Shown here: positions 8,895 through 16,672 of the stretch, piece by piece | Layout: every line of letters starts with the position of its first letter | Numbering within the stretch: the stretch's first letter is position 1 | Assembly (NCBI RefSeq): GCF_014202695.1 | Contig: NZ_JACHHH010000014.1 | Span: forward strand, 1-64,000 | Direction: 5' to 3' | DNA from: Oribacterium sinus | Lineage (GTDB): Bacteria; Bacillota; Clostridia; Lachnospirales; Lachnospiraceae | DNA: 64,000 nucleotides | Translations under genes and position numbers: made by a program | The notes under the pieces: generated by a model | What the model saw: only the letters and a program-made list of their open reading frames with translations | Told to the model about the DNA's origin: nothing | Database searches by the model: none

Positions 8895-9380
8895 ATGGCA
8901 AATCCTATTGTACGCATTACGATGGACAGTGGCAAGGTGATTCGTTTGGAACTGTATCCTGAAACTGCTCCCATTACCGTAGAGAACTTTTTAGACCTGG
9001 TAAAGAAGGGCTTTTATAACGGGCTGACCTTCCACCGCATCATTTCCGGCTTTATGATTCAGGGCGGGGATCCTGATGGAAACGGTATGGGCGGTCCCGG
9101 ACACAGCATTAAGGGGGAGTTTAAGAGCAACGGTGTAGACAATCCTTTAAAGCATGAAAAGGGAGTTATCTCTATGGCTCGTTCCATGGATCCAAACTCT
9201 GCTGGCTCCCAGTTCTTTATCATGCATGAAGCCGCTCCCCACCTGGATGGACAGTATGCCGCATTCGGAAAGGTAATCGAAGGCTTGGATGTAGTGGACG
9301 AAATTGCTTCTGTAGAAACCGGTTTTCAGGATGCTCCTGTAGAAAAGGTAATCATGGAAAAGGTAGAAGTAGAAGCCTAA
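8895..9380 (+). CDS. Cyclophilin-type peptidyl-prolyl isomerase
   Basis: A 161-residue single-domain cyclophilin catalysing cis-trans isomerisation of proline bonds. Core motifs are visible: YPETAPITVENFLDLV, FHRIISGFMIQGGDPDGNG, SMARSMDPNSAGSQFFI and LDGQYAAFGKV. There is no signal peptide, so it is probably cytoplasmic. Ribosome site AAGGAG is 8 bp from ATG. A monocistronic gene facing the rnpB terminator. Confidence 0.95.
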   Translation: MANPIVRITMDSGKVIRLELYPETAPITVENFLDLVKKGFYNGLTFHRIISGFMIQGGDPDGNGMGGPGHSIKGEFKSNGVDNPLKHEKGVISMARSMDPNSAGSQFFIMHEAAPHLDGQYAAFGKVIEGLDVVDEIASVETGFQDAPVEKVIMEKVEVEA

Positions 9381-9410
9381 AAAAAATCCCCCTCTCCTAA
9401 GAGAGGGGGG
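9379..9410 (-). terminator. Terminator of rnpB
   Basis: CCCCCTCTC and GAGAGGGGG form a GC-rich 9-bp stem with a 4-nt loop, followed on minus by eight T residues. It abuts the cyclophilin stop codon on the other strand. The terminator at 40.1 kb is almost the same sequence. Confidence 0.9.
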
Positions 9411-9416
9411 AACTAT

Positions 9417-9740
9417 GGCTATAAGCCGGGTTATGTTAAAAATGGTCATCTATCTAGGACTTATGTCGCCATAAGCCTCAAGCGGTTTACCCGAGGGCAG
9501 GCGAGCCACCTTATGCCCTCTGTTTAACCTTGCTTCGGATGGGGTTTACATAGCATTTCCTGTTACCAGGAAACCGGTGGTCTCTTACACCCCCTTTTCA
9601 CCCTTACCGGAAACCGGCGGTTCTTTTCTGTTGCACTTTCCTGTGAGTCACCTCAACCTGACGTTATCAGGCATCCTGCTCTATGAAGCCCGGACTTTCC
9701 TCTCCTGCACTTGGCAGCAGCGACCATTCACCTTAGTTCC
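9417..9740 (-). ncRNA. rnpB: RNase P RNA
   Basis: The minus strand carries the hallmarks of bacterial RNase P RNA: GAGGAAAGTCCGGGC near the 5' end, a central GGTAAGGGTGAAA segment, and the 3' ACATAACCCGGCTTATAG block that pairs back to the 5' region. The length of about 320 nt fits. The 5' end is inferred from the promoter (start near 9739-9740), the 3' end from the terminator. Confidence 0.93.
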
Positions 9741-9745
9741 GTTAA

Positions 9746-9775
9746 AGTCTAGCTTATGAAATTCTTTTTTGTCAA
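9746..9775 (-). promoter_or_regulatory. Promoter of rnpB
   Basis: On minus TTGACA (9770-9775), 18-bp spacer, TAGACT (9746-9751). It lies in the short gap after the araC-type gene, which shows no terminator of its own. Confidence 0.7.
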
Positions 9776-9804
9776 GAAAATCCATTTTCCTTAATACATT
9801 TTCC

Positions 9805-10740
9805 TCAATACAAATGTTGCAAATATTCCCCGGTTTCCCGGTTATACAGCATTTCTTCTTTCATGTTTCTATATTGCAAAGGACTTACTCCAATTTTCTG
9901 CCGAAAAATCTTGGAAAAGCTTAAAGGGTCGTGATAGCCCACCATATAGGCAATCTCCGCTATGGACTTTCCTGTTCTCCGAAGCATGGCTTTGGCATTT
10001 TGCATCCGGATATAAAGTAGATATTCCTTGGGAGAGTAGCCGGTATCCTTTTTAAAACTGTTAAAAAGATGGGCTCTATGTATTCCCATTTCCTTGGCTA
10101 AAGCAGTAATGGAGATATCTTCATGATAATGCTCATCCAGATAAGCTCTCACTCTGGCACTGTGACTGCCTAAATCCTTTAAAGGGCCTCCCCAATGCAT
10201 TTCTTCCTGCTTTCCCCTGAGAAGGTTGGCAAAAAACAAATGCATATAGGCACTTCTGGATAATTGCTCTTCAATGGTATAATCCTGTTTTTGCAGAATT
10301 TTATTAATATACAATAATAGATTATCCATCTGATGCACGATCCCCACCGGTTTTTCCTTGCTAAAACCGGCTTCGGTAAAAAAACTGTCCGCATCCACTC
10401 CCCTCACACCAATCCAAAAGTATGACCAGGGATCCGTTAAATCCGCCTCATACCAAGCTTCCATGTGGGGATATAAAAGAAACGCATTCCCCTTGGATAA
10501 ATGATAGTATTCTCCGTTAACGAATAATGTCCCTACACCGGAATAGACCACATGCAAAAGATACAAATTTCGCTTATTTGGTCCATAACGATGCCCCGGA
10601 ACACAACGTTCTTTTCCGCAATACATCAGCTGTAGGTCGGAAGCCTTATTTTCTGCATCCTGGAAATTGTAATAGCGTTGCTCTTCTCCCAAAAAACAAC
10701 CAAAGGGATCTTTCACAAAATCTATCGTTTGTTTTTCCAT
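9805..10740 (-). CDS. AraC-family activator of the raffinose locus
   Basis: A 311-residue regulator. The N-terminal half is a cupin-like AraC sensor domain (with the HVVYSGVGTLFVNGEYYHL stretch). The C-terminal ~100 residues hold two helix-turn-helix units (ISITALAKEMGIHRAHLF, then SIAEIAYMVGYHDPLSFSKI and RQKIGVSPLQYR). This layout matches RafR/MsmR-type sugar activators. It lies just downstream of the alpha-galactosidase gene. The ribosome site is poor. Paired direct repeats in the promoter at 18.14 kb are its likely target (inference). Confidence 0.88.
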   Translation of the reverse strand: MEKQTIDFVKDPFGCFLGEEQRYYNFQDAENKASDLQLMYCGKERCVPGHRYGPNKRNLYLLHVVYSGVGTLFVNGEYYHLSKGNAFLLYPHMEAWYEADLTDPWSYFWIGVRGVDADSFFTEAGFSKEKPVGIVHQMDNLLLYINKILQKQDYTIEEQLSRSAYMHLFFANLLRGKQEEMHWGGPLKDLGSHSARVRAYLDEHYHEDISITALAKEMGIHRAHLFNSFKKDTGYSPKEYLLYIRMQNAKAMLRRTGKSIAEIAYMVGYHDPLSFSKIFRQKIGVSPLQYRNMKEEMLYNRETGEYLQHLY

Positions 10741-10750
10741 CTCAGTAAAA

Positions 10751-10823
10751 AGAGAGGGAGACCGGAATGAAGAAAAGAAAAGGGTTCTTCTCTTTGCTAT
10801 TCTCCATAGACTCTCCTCTCTCT
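10751..10823 (-). terminator. Terminator of the raffinose transport operon
   Basis: On minus a long imperfect stem, AGAGAGGAGA with TCTCCCTCTCT plus an inner AAGAGAAGAA/TTTTCTTTTCTT stem, is followed by TTTTT. It lies between the alpha-galactosidase stop and the regulator start, and overlaps the region where the regulator's promoter should be. Confidence 0.55.
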
Positions 10824-10850
10824 ACCTCCTATATTAATTTTTCTTTCTAC

Positions 10851-13142
10851 CTAAGACTTGGCATCAATCTTGAAAAGGATGGAGGCAAAGTCTCCTCCCT
10901 TTCTGCTTAAATCATCTCTGGAAATAGGAATGCCCACTTCCATAAGCTCACTTCCGTATGCCAGATAATCCAAGCTCTTCTTTTCCAAATTAAAGGAAGC
11001 ATGTAAAACAGGATTTTCCAGTCTTTCCAAGCAAGGGCTTAAATCCGCCTGTACTCTATATAGACGATTCTCCTCCAAGCCCTTTAACTTAAAGCGAATC
11101 CAAGAAGCATTCACATGATTTAAGGTCTGGAAATACATAGCCAGAGCTTGATCCTTCTTAGGAGATACCACCATAAAGGCAGTTTCATTTCCCTTAAAGG
11201 GAGAAAGAAGGCGGTAAAAATCTCCGTCAATCTGAATCAGCTTTCGATACTCCTTCATAAACTGAATCTGCTTCTTTACCTCTTCAATTTCCTTCTCCGG
11301 AAGAAGATTTAAATCCAGCTCATAGCCAAAGGTTCCAAAGTAAGCCATATTGGCTCTGGTTTCCAATGGGGTATTTCTGTAAAGCTGCTGATTGGGCACT
11401 TGAGAAACATGGGAACCAATGCTGACAATAGGGTAGGCAATGGAGGTTCCGTACTGAATCTTTGCTCTCTCCGCCGCATCAGAGTCATCACTGCACCAGG
11501 TCTGGGGAGCATAATACATCAGTCCCGCATCATATCTGGCTCCCCCGCTGGCGCAGGATTCAAAAAGCACATCAGGGAACTCCGTAGTCAGGCGATGATA
11601 CAAATCATAGACTCCAAGAATATATCTATGCATCATCTCTCCCTGTCTCTCCGCATTCAATGCAGCGGAATAAGGCTCGGACATATAGCGGTTCATATCC
11701 CACTTAATATAGGAAATGGAGGATTCTCTTAGAATCTTTGCCATCTTTCCGTAAATATAGTCTACAACCTCTTTTCTGGAATAATCCAATACATGCTGGT
11801 GTCTGGCATGGCTTGGAAAACGTCCGGGAGTAGCAATCATCCAATCCGGATGAGCCCGGTACAAGTCAGAATCCATATTGACCATTTCCACTTCAAACCA
11901 AAGACCGAACTTTAGTCCCAAAGCCTCTACCTTCTTAGACAGACCCGCAATGCCCTGAGGAAGCTTTTCTAAGTTAGCATCCCAGTCTCCAAGGCCTCTG
12001 TAATCATCATTTCTCTTTCCAAACCATCCATCATCCAATACGAAAAGTTCCGCTCCCACTTCCTTTGCCTTCTTAGCAATGTGAAGAATCTTCTCCTCAT
12101 TAAAGTCAAAGAAGGTAGCTTCCCAGTTATTTAAAAGAATCGGACGTTCCTGATTCTTGTATTTTCCGTGCATAAGGCGGTTTTTAAAGAAACGGTGATA
12201 AACCTGACTTAAACCGTTCAAGCCATCCTCGGAATAGGCCATCACCACCTCCGGGCTTTGGAAGGACTCACCCTCTGAAAGGCAGTAGGAAAAGTTCTGG
12301 GGATTAATTCCCAGCATCACTCTGGTCATATCGAAGGTGGATACCTCTACTTGAGAAAGGAAGTTTCCACTATAAACCAGGTTAAAGCCGTAAACCTTTC
12401 CCTGATCCTCGTTGGCATCCGGGCGAAGCAGGGCAATAAAGGGGTTATGCTCCGCACCGGAACAGGTACCGTTTAAACTTTGAATACTTTGAATACCCAT
12501 TTCCAATTTTCTGCTTTTCACATAACGTTCTCTTCCCCAAGCTCCTGCCAGGTGAAGCATGGTAAAGTCCTTATCTAAGAACTCTACACTCATACTAAGA
12601 GCTGCCTCTAAGTGGATTTTTTCTGCTCCCATTTGGGTAAAACAAACATTTCGGCAAAGCACCGGATAATCTCTATAAAGGGTATATTCCAGACGAAGCT
12701 CTGTCTCACTGACAGCATCCACCAAGAAAATATCCAAGGTCAAAGCCTCATCATCCTCTTCCACATAAGACATAGGTAAGGGCAGGTAGCTTGGCTTTCC
12801 CTTCTTAATCTCATAGCCCCGGTAACGGAAGTCGGATACCCTACTACCATTTTCCTGCAAAATGGAAAAGGCGGGGCTACGATAATCTCCCGTTCCGTAG
12901 GAAGGATATTCCTGGGAGCTGTAATGCATAGAAAGTGAGCCCGGTTCCGGAATACAAATGCTCATCTGAGAACGCTGAGCCTCTTCATGGAGGGAGGAAA
13001 ACCCTTCTCTATCATGGATTCTCTTTCCATAATACAAATGCTCCAGCTGCTCATTTTCCATTACCCGCATAAGATAGGAAATCTTCTCGTTATATAAGTG
13101 AAAAACTCTTTCTTTTTCATGAAAAACTATATCAAAATGCAT
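10851..13142 (-). CDS. GH36 alpha-galactosidase
   Basis: A 763-residue cytoplasmic alpha-galactosidase of family GH36 that releases galactose from raffinose or melibiose. Catalytic features: LFVLDDGWFGKRNDD (about 366-380), nucleophile Asp482 in YIKWDMNR, the FESCASGGARYDAG substrate loop, and the acid/base aspartate in WCSDDSDA (about 549-556). There is no signal peptide, so the substrate must be imported. Ribosome site GGAGG is 6 bp from ATG. Last gene of the transport operon, 15 bp after the permease. Confidence 0.95.
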   Translation of the reverse strand: MHFDIVFHEKERVFHLYNEKISYLMRVMENEQLEHLYYGKRIHDREGFSSLHEEAQRSQMSICIPEPGSLSMHYSSQEYPSYGTGDYRSPAFSILQENGSRVSDFRYRGYEIKKGKPSYLPLPMSYVEEDDEALTLDIFLVDAVSETELRLEYTLYRDYPVLCRNVCFTQMGAEKIHLEAALSMSVEFLDKDFTMLHLAGAWGRERYVKSRKLEMGIQSIQSLNGTCSGAEHNPFIALLRPDANEDQGKVYGFNLVYSGNFLSQVEVSTFDMTRVMLGINPQNFSYCLSEGESFQSPEVVMAYSEDGLNGLSQVYHRFFKNRLMHGKYKNQERPILLNNWEATFFDFNEEKILHIAKKAKEVGAELFVLDDGWFGKRNDDYRGLGDWDANLEKLPQGIAGLSKKVEALGLKFGLWFEVEMVNMDSDLYRAHPDWMIATPGRFPSHARHQHVLDYSRKEVVDYIYGKMAKILRESSISYIKWDMNRYMSEPYSAALNAERQGEMMHRYILGVYDLYHRLTTEFPDVLFESCASGGARYDAGLMYYAPQTWCSDDSDAAERAKIQYGTSIAYPIVSIGSHVSQVPNQQLYRNTPLETRANMAYFGTFGYELDLNLLPEKEIEEVKKQIQFMKEYRKLIQIDGDFYRLLSPFKGNETAFMVVSPKKDQALAMYFQTLNHVNASWIRFKLKGLEENRLYRVQADLSPCLERLENPVLHASFNLEKKSLDYLAYGSELMEVGIPISRDDLSRKGGDFASILFKIDAKS

Positions 13143-13157
13143 TCTACGCCTCCATTC

Positions 13158-13997
13158 CTACAGCTTTCCGCCACTGGTAGCAATTCCTTCAATAAACTGC
13201 TTTTGGAACAAAATATACAAGATAATCATAGGAACACAGGCAATTAAAGAAGCCGCCATCAGTTCCGGGAATTTCACCACATACTGCCCCTGCATCTTTG
13301 CTAAAGCAGAGGATAAAACCAACATATCCTTATCCGTATTTACAATCATGGGCCACATCAAATCCTTATAGGCAAAGAGGGCTGTGAAAATTCCAAGTGC
13401 CACCATGGAAGAACGCATCAAAGGCATCATCACGAAAAGAAAGGTTTGTCCGATATTACAGCCATCCAGTCTGGCCGCCTCCTCCAGGTCCTTGGGCAGT
13501 CCCATAAAGCCCTGTCTTAAAAGGAAGGTTCCAAAGGCGGTAACCAGTCCCGGGAAAACCAGTGCAAAAATCGTATTTAACATTCCCATCTTGGAAACCA
13601 TCAAATACTGCGGAATCAAAAAGACCTGATTAGGCACCATCATTTGGAATAAAACCAGGGAAAATGCCAGGTCTCTTCCCGGAAAACGGAGTCTGGCAAA
13701 GGCATAGCCCGCCATAGTTGCCGTTACCACCGCACAAAGCACTCTAAAGAAAATCAAAAGCAGGGTATTTCTATAGAGCAGAAGAAAATTCATATTGGCA
13801 ATAACCGCCTTGAAGGCATCTGTTCGCCAAACCTTCGGGAAGATAATAAAAGGATTCACGGAGGTTGCCTCTGTAGTACTCTTAAAGGCTGTCAGTACCA
13901 TCCAGAAAAAGGGAACCAACATGGTAATGGAAATCAATACCAGGGCAAGATGCACGACAAAACTACTGATTTTTCTATTTCTCTCTAAGCTATCCAT
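13158..13997 (-). CDS. Sugar ABC transporter permease (MsmG type)
   Basis: A 279-residue membrane protein of the carbohydrate uptake-1 family with about six transmembrane segments. The EAA loop, which contacts the ATPase, reads EEAARLDGCNIGQTFLFVMMPLM. The ends of the protein match MalG/MsmG-like partners. It follows the other permease by 13 bp and precedes the alpha-galactosidase, so raffinose-type sugars are the likely cargo. No ATPase gene is present in the locus. Confidence 0.92.
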   Translation of the reverse strand: MDSLERNRKISSFVVHLALVLISITMLVPFFWMVLTAFKSTTEATSVNPFIIFPKVWRTDAFKAVIANMNFLLLYRNTLLLIFFRVLCAVVTATMAGYAFARLRFPGRDLAFSLVLFQMMVPNQVFLIPQYLMVSKMGMLNTIFALVFPGLVTAFGTFLLRQGFMGLPKDLEEAARLDGCNIGQTFLFVMMPLMRSSMVALGIFTALFAYKDLMWPMIVNTDKDMLVLSSALAKMQGQYVVKFPELMAASLIACVPMIILYILFQKQFIEGIATSGGKL

Positions 13998-14010
13998 AGG
14001 TACTCCTTTC

Positions 14011-14916
14011 TTAATTATAGTAAACCCACTTCTTCTGCCCGATCATCTGTAACACAGTAACCAGTAAAGTCAGAAGGAGGAGCACCACCACAATGGTTGA
14101 ACCATAACCGATGTTTTTGTTTACAAAAGAATACCTATAGAAAAGATATACCAAAGACTGGGTTTTTCCCAGTGCCGGGTTAGTGTTATCAATAACCATA
14201 TAAATCAAGTCAAATACCTGTAAGCTGGCAATGACTCTGGTTACCAAAACAAAGAAAATTGTGGGAGAAAGTAAAGGCAGGGTAATGTTAAAGAAGCTGG
14301 AAATACCGGTTGCCCCGTCAATCTCCGCCGCCTCATAATAATCTCCGGGAATTTCCTGTAATCCCGCAAGGAAAAGCACCATGTTATATCCCAAAATAGA
14401 CCAAATACCGATTACCGCAATACTGTAAACGGCAATACTTGGGCTGCTTACCCAGTTAATTTTGCTATGAAAAATATGATTTAACAAACCGAAGTCGGAA
14501 TTATAGAGCCAACGCCAAACCATGGCAATAGCAGCAGGAGCCGCCACCATGGGAAGGAAGATAATGGTTCTATACACCGATCTCCCTTTAATTTTCTTAT
14601 TTAACAGCACTGCCAAAACCAGGGAAATAGCTATGGAGAAGGGGACTTCCACAATCGCATAACGCACCGTATTCAACAGGGCCTGCCAGATTTCCTTATC
14701 TGCAAAAACCTTCTGGTAATTTTGCAAGCCAACAAAAATATTTCCTCTACCAAAGTCTCCCGTCTTAAAGAAGCTTTGATAAATGGTGTTGATAATCGGT
14801 ATAATATTTAAAACCACCAAGCCGATTATCGTTGGCAGGATAAATAACCAGCCCCAGATAAATTCGTTTTTCTCTCTACTGGTAAACGAAAATCCTTTCT
14901 TTTTCTCTTCCGCCAT
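14011..14916 (-). CDS. Sugar ABC transporter permease (MsmF type)
   Basis: A 301-residue permease of the MalF/MsmF group with about six transmembrane segments. The EAA-type loop is YYEAAEIDGATGISSFFNIT, and WRWLYNSDFGLLN is a family-typical stretch. It pairs with the downstream permease to form the membrane channel. Ribosome site AAAGGAGTAGCT precedes ATG. It is separated from the binding-protein gene by the 12-bp repeat region. Confidence 0.92.
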   Translation of the reverse strand: MAEEKKKGFSFTSREKNEFIWGWLFILPTIIGLVVLNIIPIINTIYQSFFKTGDFGRGNIFVGLQNYQKVFADKEIWQALLNTVRYAIVEVPFSIAISLVLAVLLNKKIKGRSVYRTIIFLPMVAAPAAIAMVWRWLYNSDFGLLNHIFHSKINWVSSPSIAVYSIAVIGIWSILGYNMVLFLAGLQEIPGDYYEAAEIDGATGISSFFNITLPLLSPTIFFVLVTRVIASLQVFDLIYMVIDNTNPALGKTQSLVYLFYRYSFVNKNIGYGSTIVVVLLLLTLLVTVLQMIGQKKWVYYN

Positions 14917-14969
14917 AGCTACTCCTTTTCTACTAAATACCGGACTTCAAAGTTTGTTTTTGCAACATT

Positions 14970-15110
14970 TTATTTCCTTGCCTTATTTAGCGTTTTGAAA
15001 GCTTTCAAAAGCGCCGTGATAAATGCCGTAATAAATGCTGTTGTGAATGCTATTAAGAACGCTTTTTGAAAAGTTTTGATAAATACTGTTTTAAATGCTG
15101 TTTCGCTCAT
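14970..15110 (-). CDS. Possible 46-residue peptide with Phe every fourth residue
   Basis: An uninterrupted ATG-to-TAA reading frame of 46 codons fills the gap between the binding-protein and permease genes, starting 8 bp after the former's stop. Phenylalanine falls at 6, 10, 14, 18, 22, 26, 30 and 38 (Leu at 34), in tetrads of the type T-A-F-I, with Lys/Arg near both ends. No acidic residue follows Glu3. The DNA is an imperfect 12-bp tandem repeat. There is no clear Shine-Dalgarno, so expression would need coupling to the upstream gene. It may instead be a non-coding repeat. I know of no family for it. Confidence 0.35.
   Translation of the reverse strand: MSETAFKTVFIKTFQKAFLIAFTTAFITAFITALLKAFKTLNKARK
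14985..15106 (-). repeat. 12-bp imperfect tandem repeat
   Basis: About ten 12-bp units on minus, best seen in ACAGCATTTATT, ACGGCATTTATC and ATAGCATTCACA. The period is a multiple of three and the frame stays open across every unit. Confidence 0.75.
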
Positions 15111-15118
15111 TTTTATAT

Positions 15119-16462
15119 TTACTTAGCATGCTCTTCAGCAAGCTTCTCATTCATCTGCGCCGCCATCTTTTTACAAGCTTCCTCCATCGTCAGCTCTCCG
15201 GTATATACCTTGGTAACCAACTCTGTATTGGCATCCTCCCAGCTTACTGTACTTCTGGAGAAAGGAAGAATCTCCATATCCTCCATCATATTAAGATATG
15301 CCTGTAAATTAAAGGGAGCACTTTTTGCCCATGCTTCGGAAGTTCCCTTGTAAGCGGACATGGTAATACCAAGCTCTGCCTGTTTTCTCTGGGCCTTTTC
15401 GGAACCCATGTATTCAATCAACTTCCAAGCCTCGTCCTTATGCTTTGTATTGGCTGCAGCAGCCCATCCTAAACCGTTATAAATGGATACTCTTCTTCCG
15501 GTCACTTTATCCTTGGGAAGCTCTACGCAATCCGCATTGGCCAAGCTGAAATCATTCTTCTTATGTGCCGCAATCATCCAGGAGCCCTGGGTAATCATGG
15601 CTACTTTTCCGGACTGGAACAAAACGTCTTCAGAGTTTTCGGACATGGTCTCAGCGGAAGGAATCAGATCTTCCTTAATCCAGGTCTCCAAAATCTGCAT
15701 GGCTTCAATACTCTTCGGATCATCATAACCGGATTTTGTCTTGTCATCATTCAGAATATATCCGCCTCTGTCCAAAATCATATTATAATAGCCTGCCTGA
15801 TCATTGTTTGGCCTTAAGCAAAAACCATACTGAGAACCATCCGGCTTCTTTAACTTTCTGGCAGCTTCCGTCAAGTCATCCCAGGTCCAGTCTGCTGTAG
15901 GATAAGCAAGGCCTGCCTCATCAAACATCTTCTTATTGTACCAAAGAGCAATGGTATCAATGTCCTTTGGCACCGCATAGTCCTTGCCCTCATAACCGTA
16001 AAGACTCCAGATGTCTGTTGGGTAATTCTCCTTTTTAATTACTTCAGAATTCTTAATGTAATCCGTCAAATCCAAAAGCATGCCGTTACTCATGTACCGC
16101 TCCGACTCATTGGAATGCATCCAGAAAACATCCGGTAAAGAGCCACCCTGCGCGGCAGCCTCCATAGCAGTCCAGTAATCCGCCCAGCGTACAACGGTAA
16201 TCTTCGTTTTAATTCCTGTTTCCTTCGTGAAATCTGCCATGATTTCTTCCAGTCCGGGCTCCTGATTGGTATCCCAGATGGATACGGAGAGAGTTACGTC
16301 CGAATTGTTTTCTCCCTCTGCTTTCGCAGTTTCCTTTGCGCTCTCCTGAGCTGTTGTTCCGGAGCCCTCCGAAGAATTCCCTCCGGAATTATCCGTCTTC
16401 TGTCCGCAGGCCATCAAGCCTAAAAGGCTTAAGCCCATTGTCAATGCGTACTTCCTTAACAT
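15119..16462 (-). CDS. Sugar-binding lipoprotein, copy 1
   Basis: A 447-residue extracellular solute-binding protein of the MalE/RafE group. It has an N-terminal lipoprotein signal with lipobox LMAC (Cys19), then a Gly/Ser/Thr-rich linker, then the binding fold (ADFTKETGIKTKITVVRWADYW, GGSLPDVFWMHSNESERYMS). It delivers oligosaccharide to the two permeases. It is a close paralogue of the next gene upstream, with long matching stretches throughout. Strong ribosome site AAAAGGAGGCAAGT. A terminator-like hairpin separates it from its paralogue. Confidence 0.9.
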   Translation of the reverse strand: MLRKYALTMGLSLLGLMACGQKTDNSGGNSSEGSGTTAQESAKETAKAEGENNSDVTLSVSIWDTNQEPGLEEIMADFTKETGIKTKITVVRWADYWTAMEAAAQGGSLPDVFWMHSNESERYMSNGMLLDLTDYIKNSEVIKKENYPTDIWSLYGYEGKDYAVPKDIDTIALWYNKKMFDEAGLAYPTADWTWDDLTEAARKLKKPDGSQYGFCLRPNNDQAGYYNMILDRGGYILNDDKTKSGYDDPKSIEAMQILETWIKEDLIPSAETMSENSEDVLFQSGKVAMITQGSWMIAAHKKNDFSLANADCVELPKDKVTGRRVSIYNGLGWAAAANTKHKDEAWKLIEYMGSEKAQRKQAELGITMSAYKGTSEAWAKSAPFNLQAYLNMMEDMEILPFSRSTVSWEDANTELVTKVYTGELTMEEACKKMAAQMNEKLAEEHAK

Positions 16463-16534
16463 ACTTGCCTCCTTTTAAAAAAATTGAAAGGTAAGCAAAC
16501 AGGCATTCCCGAGGATAGCTCTTGGAAATTTTAG

Positions 16535-16595
16535 AAAAAGAGGCTGTAAAAAAAGAATTCATCTTTCGTCCCTTCTTTTTTCACAACCCCTCTTC
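16535..16595 (-). terminator. Terminator-like hairpin between paralogous binding-protein genes
   Basis: On minus an imperfect ~22-bp stem (GAGGGGTTGTGAAAAAAGAA with its mirror) is followed by CTTTTTCT. Placed after the first gene of the operon, it probably lets the promoter-proximal binding protein be made in excess over the rest. Confidence 0.6.
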
Positions 16596-16627
16596 TATAC
16601 ACAATCGACCCTGGTACTTTTCTTTTA

Positions 16628-16662
16628 AACGAGTATCGCACACTACGCGTGCGATACTCGTT
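16628..16662. repeat. AACGAG palindrome, copy 1
   Basis: Perfect 14-bp arms (AACGAGTATCGCAC) around a 7-nt loop, 10 bp after the stop of the binding-protein gene. The same family recurs at 24443-24478 and 61301-61335. The stem is not followed by a T-run, so it is not a plain terminator. Confidence 0.75.
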
Positions 16663-16672
16663 AAGAATCAAA

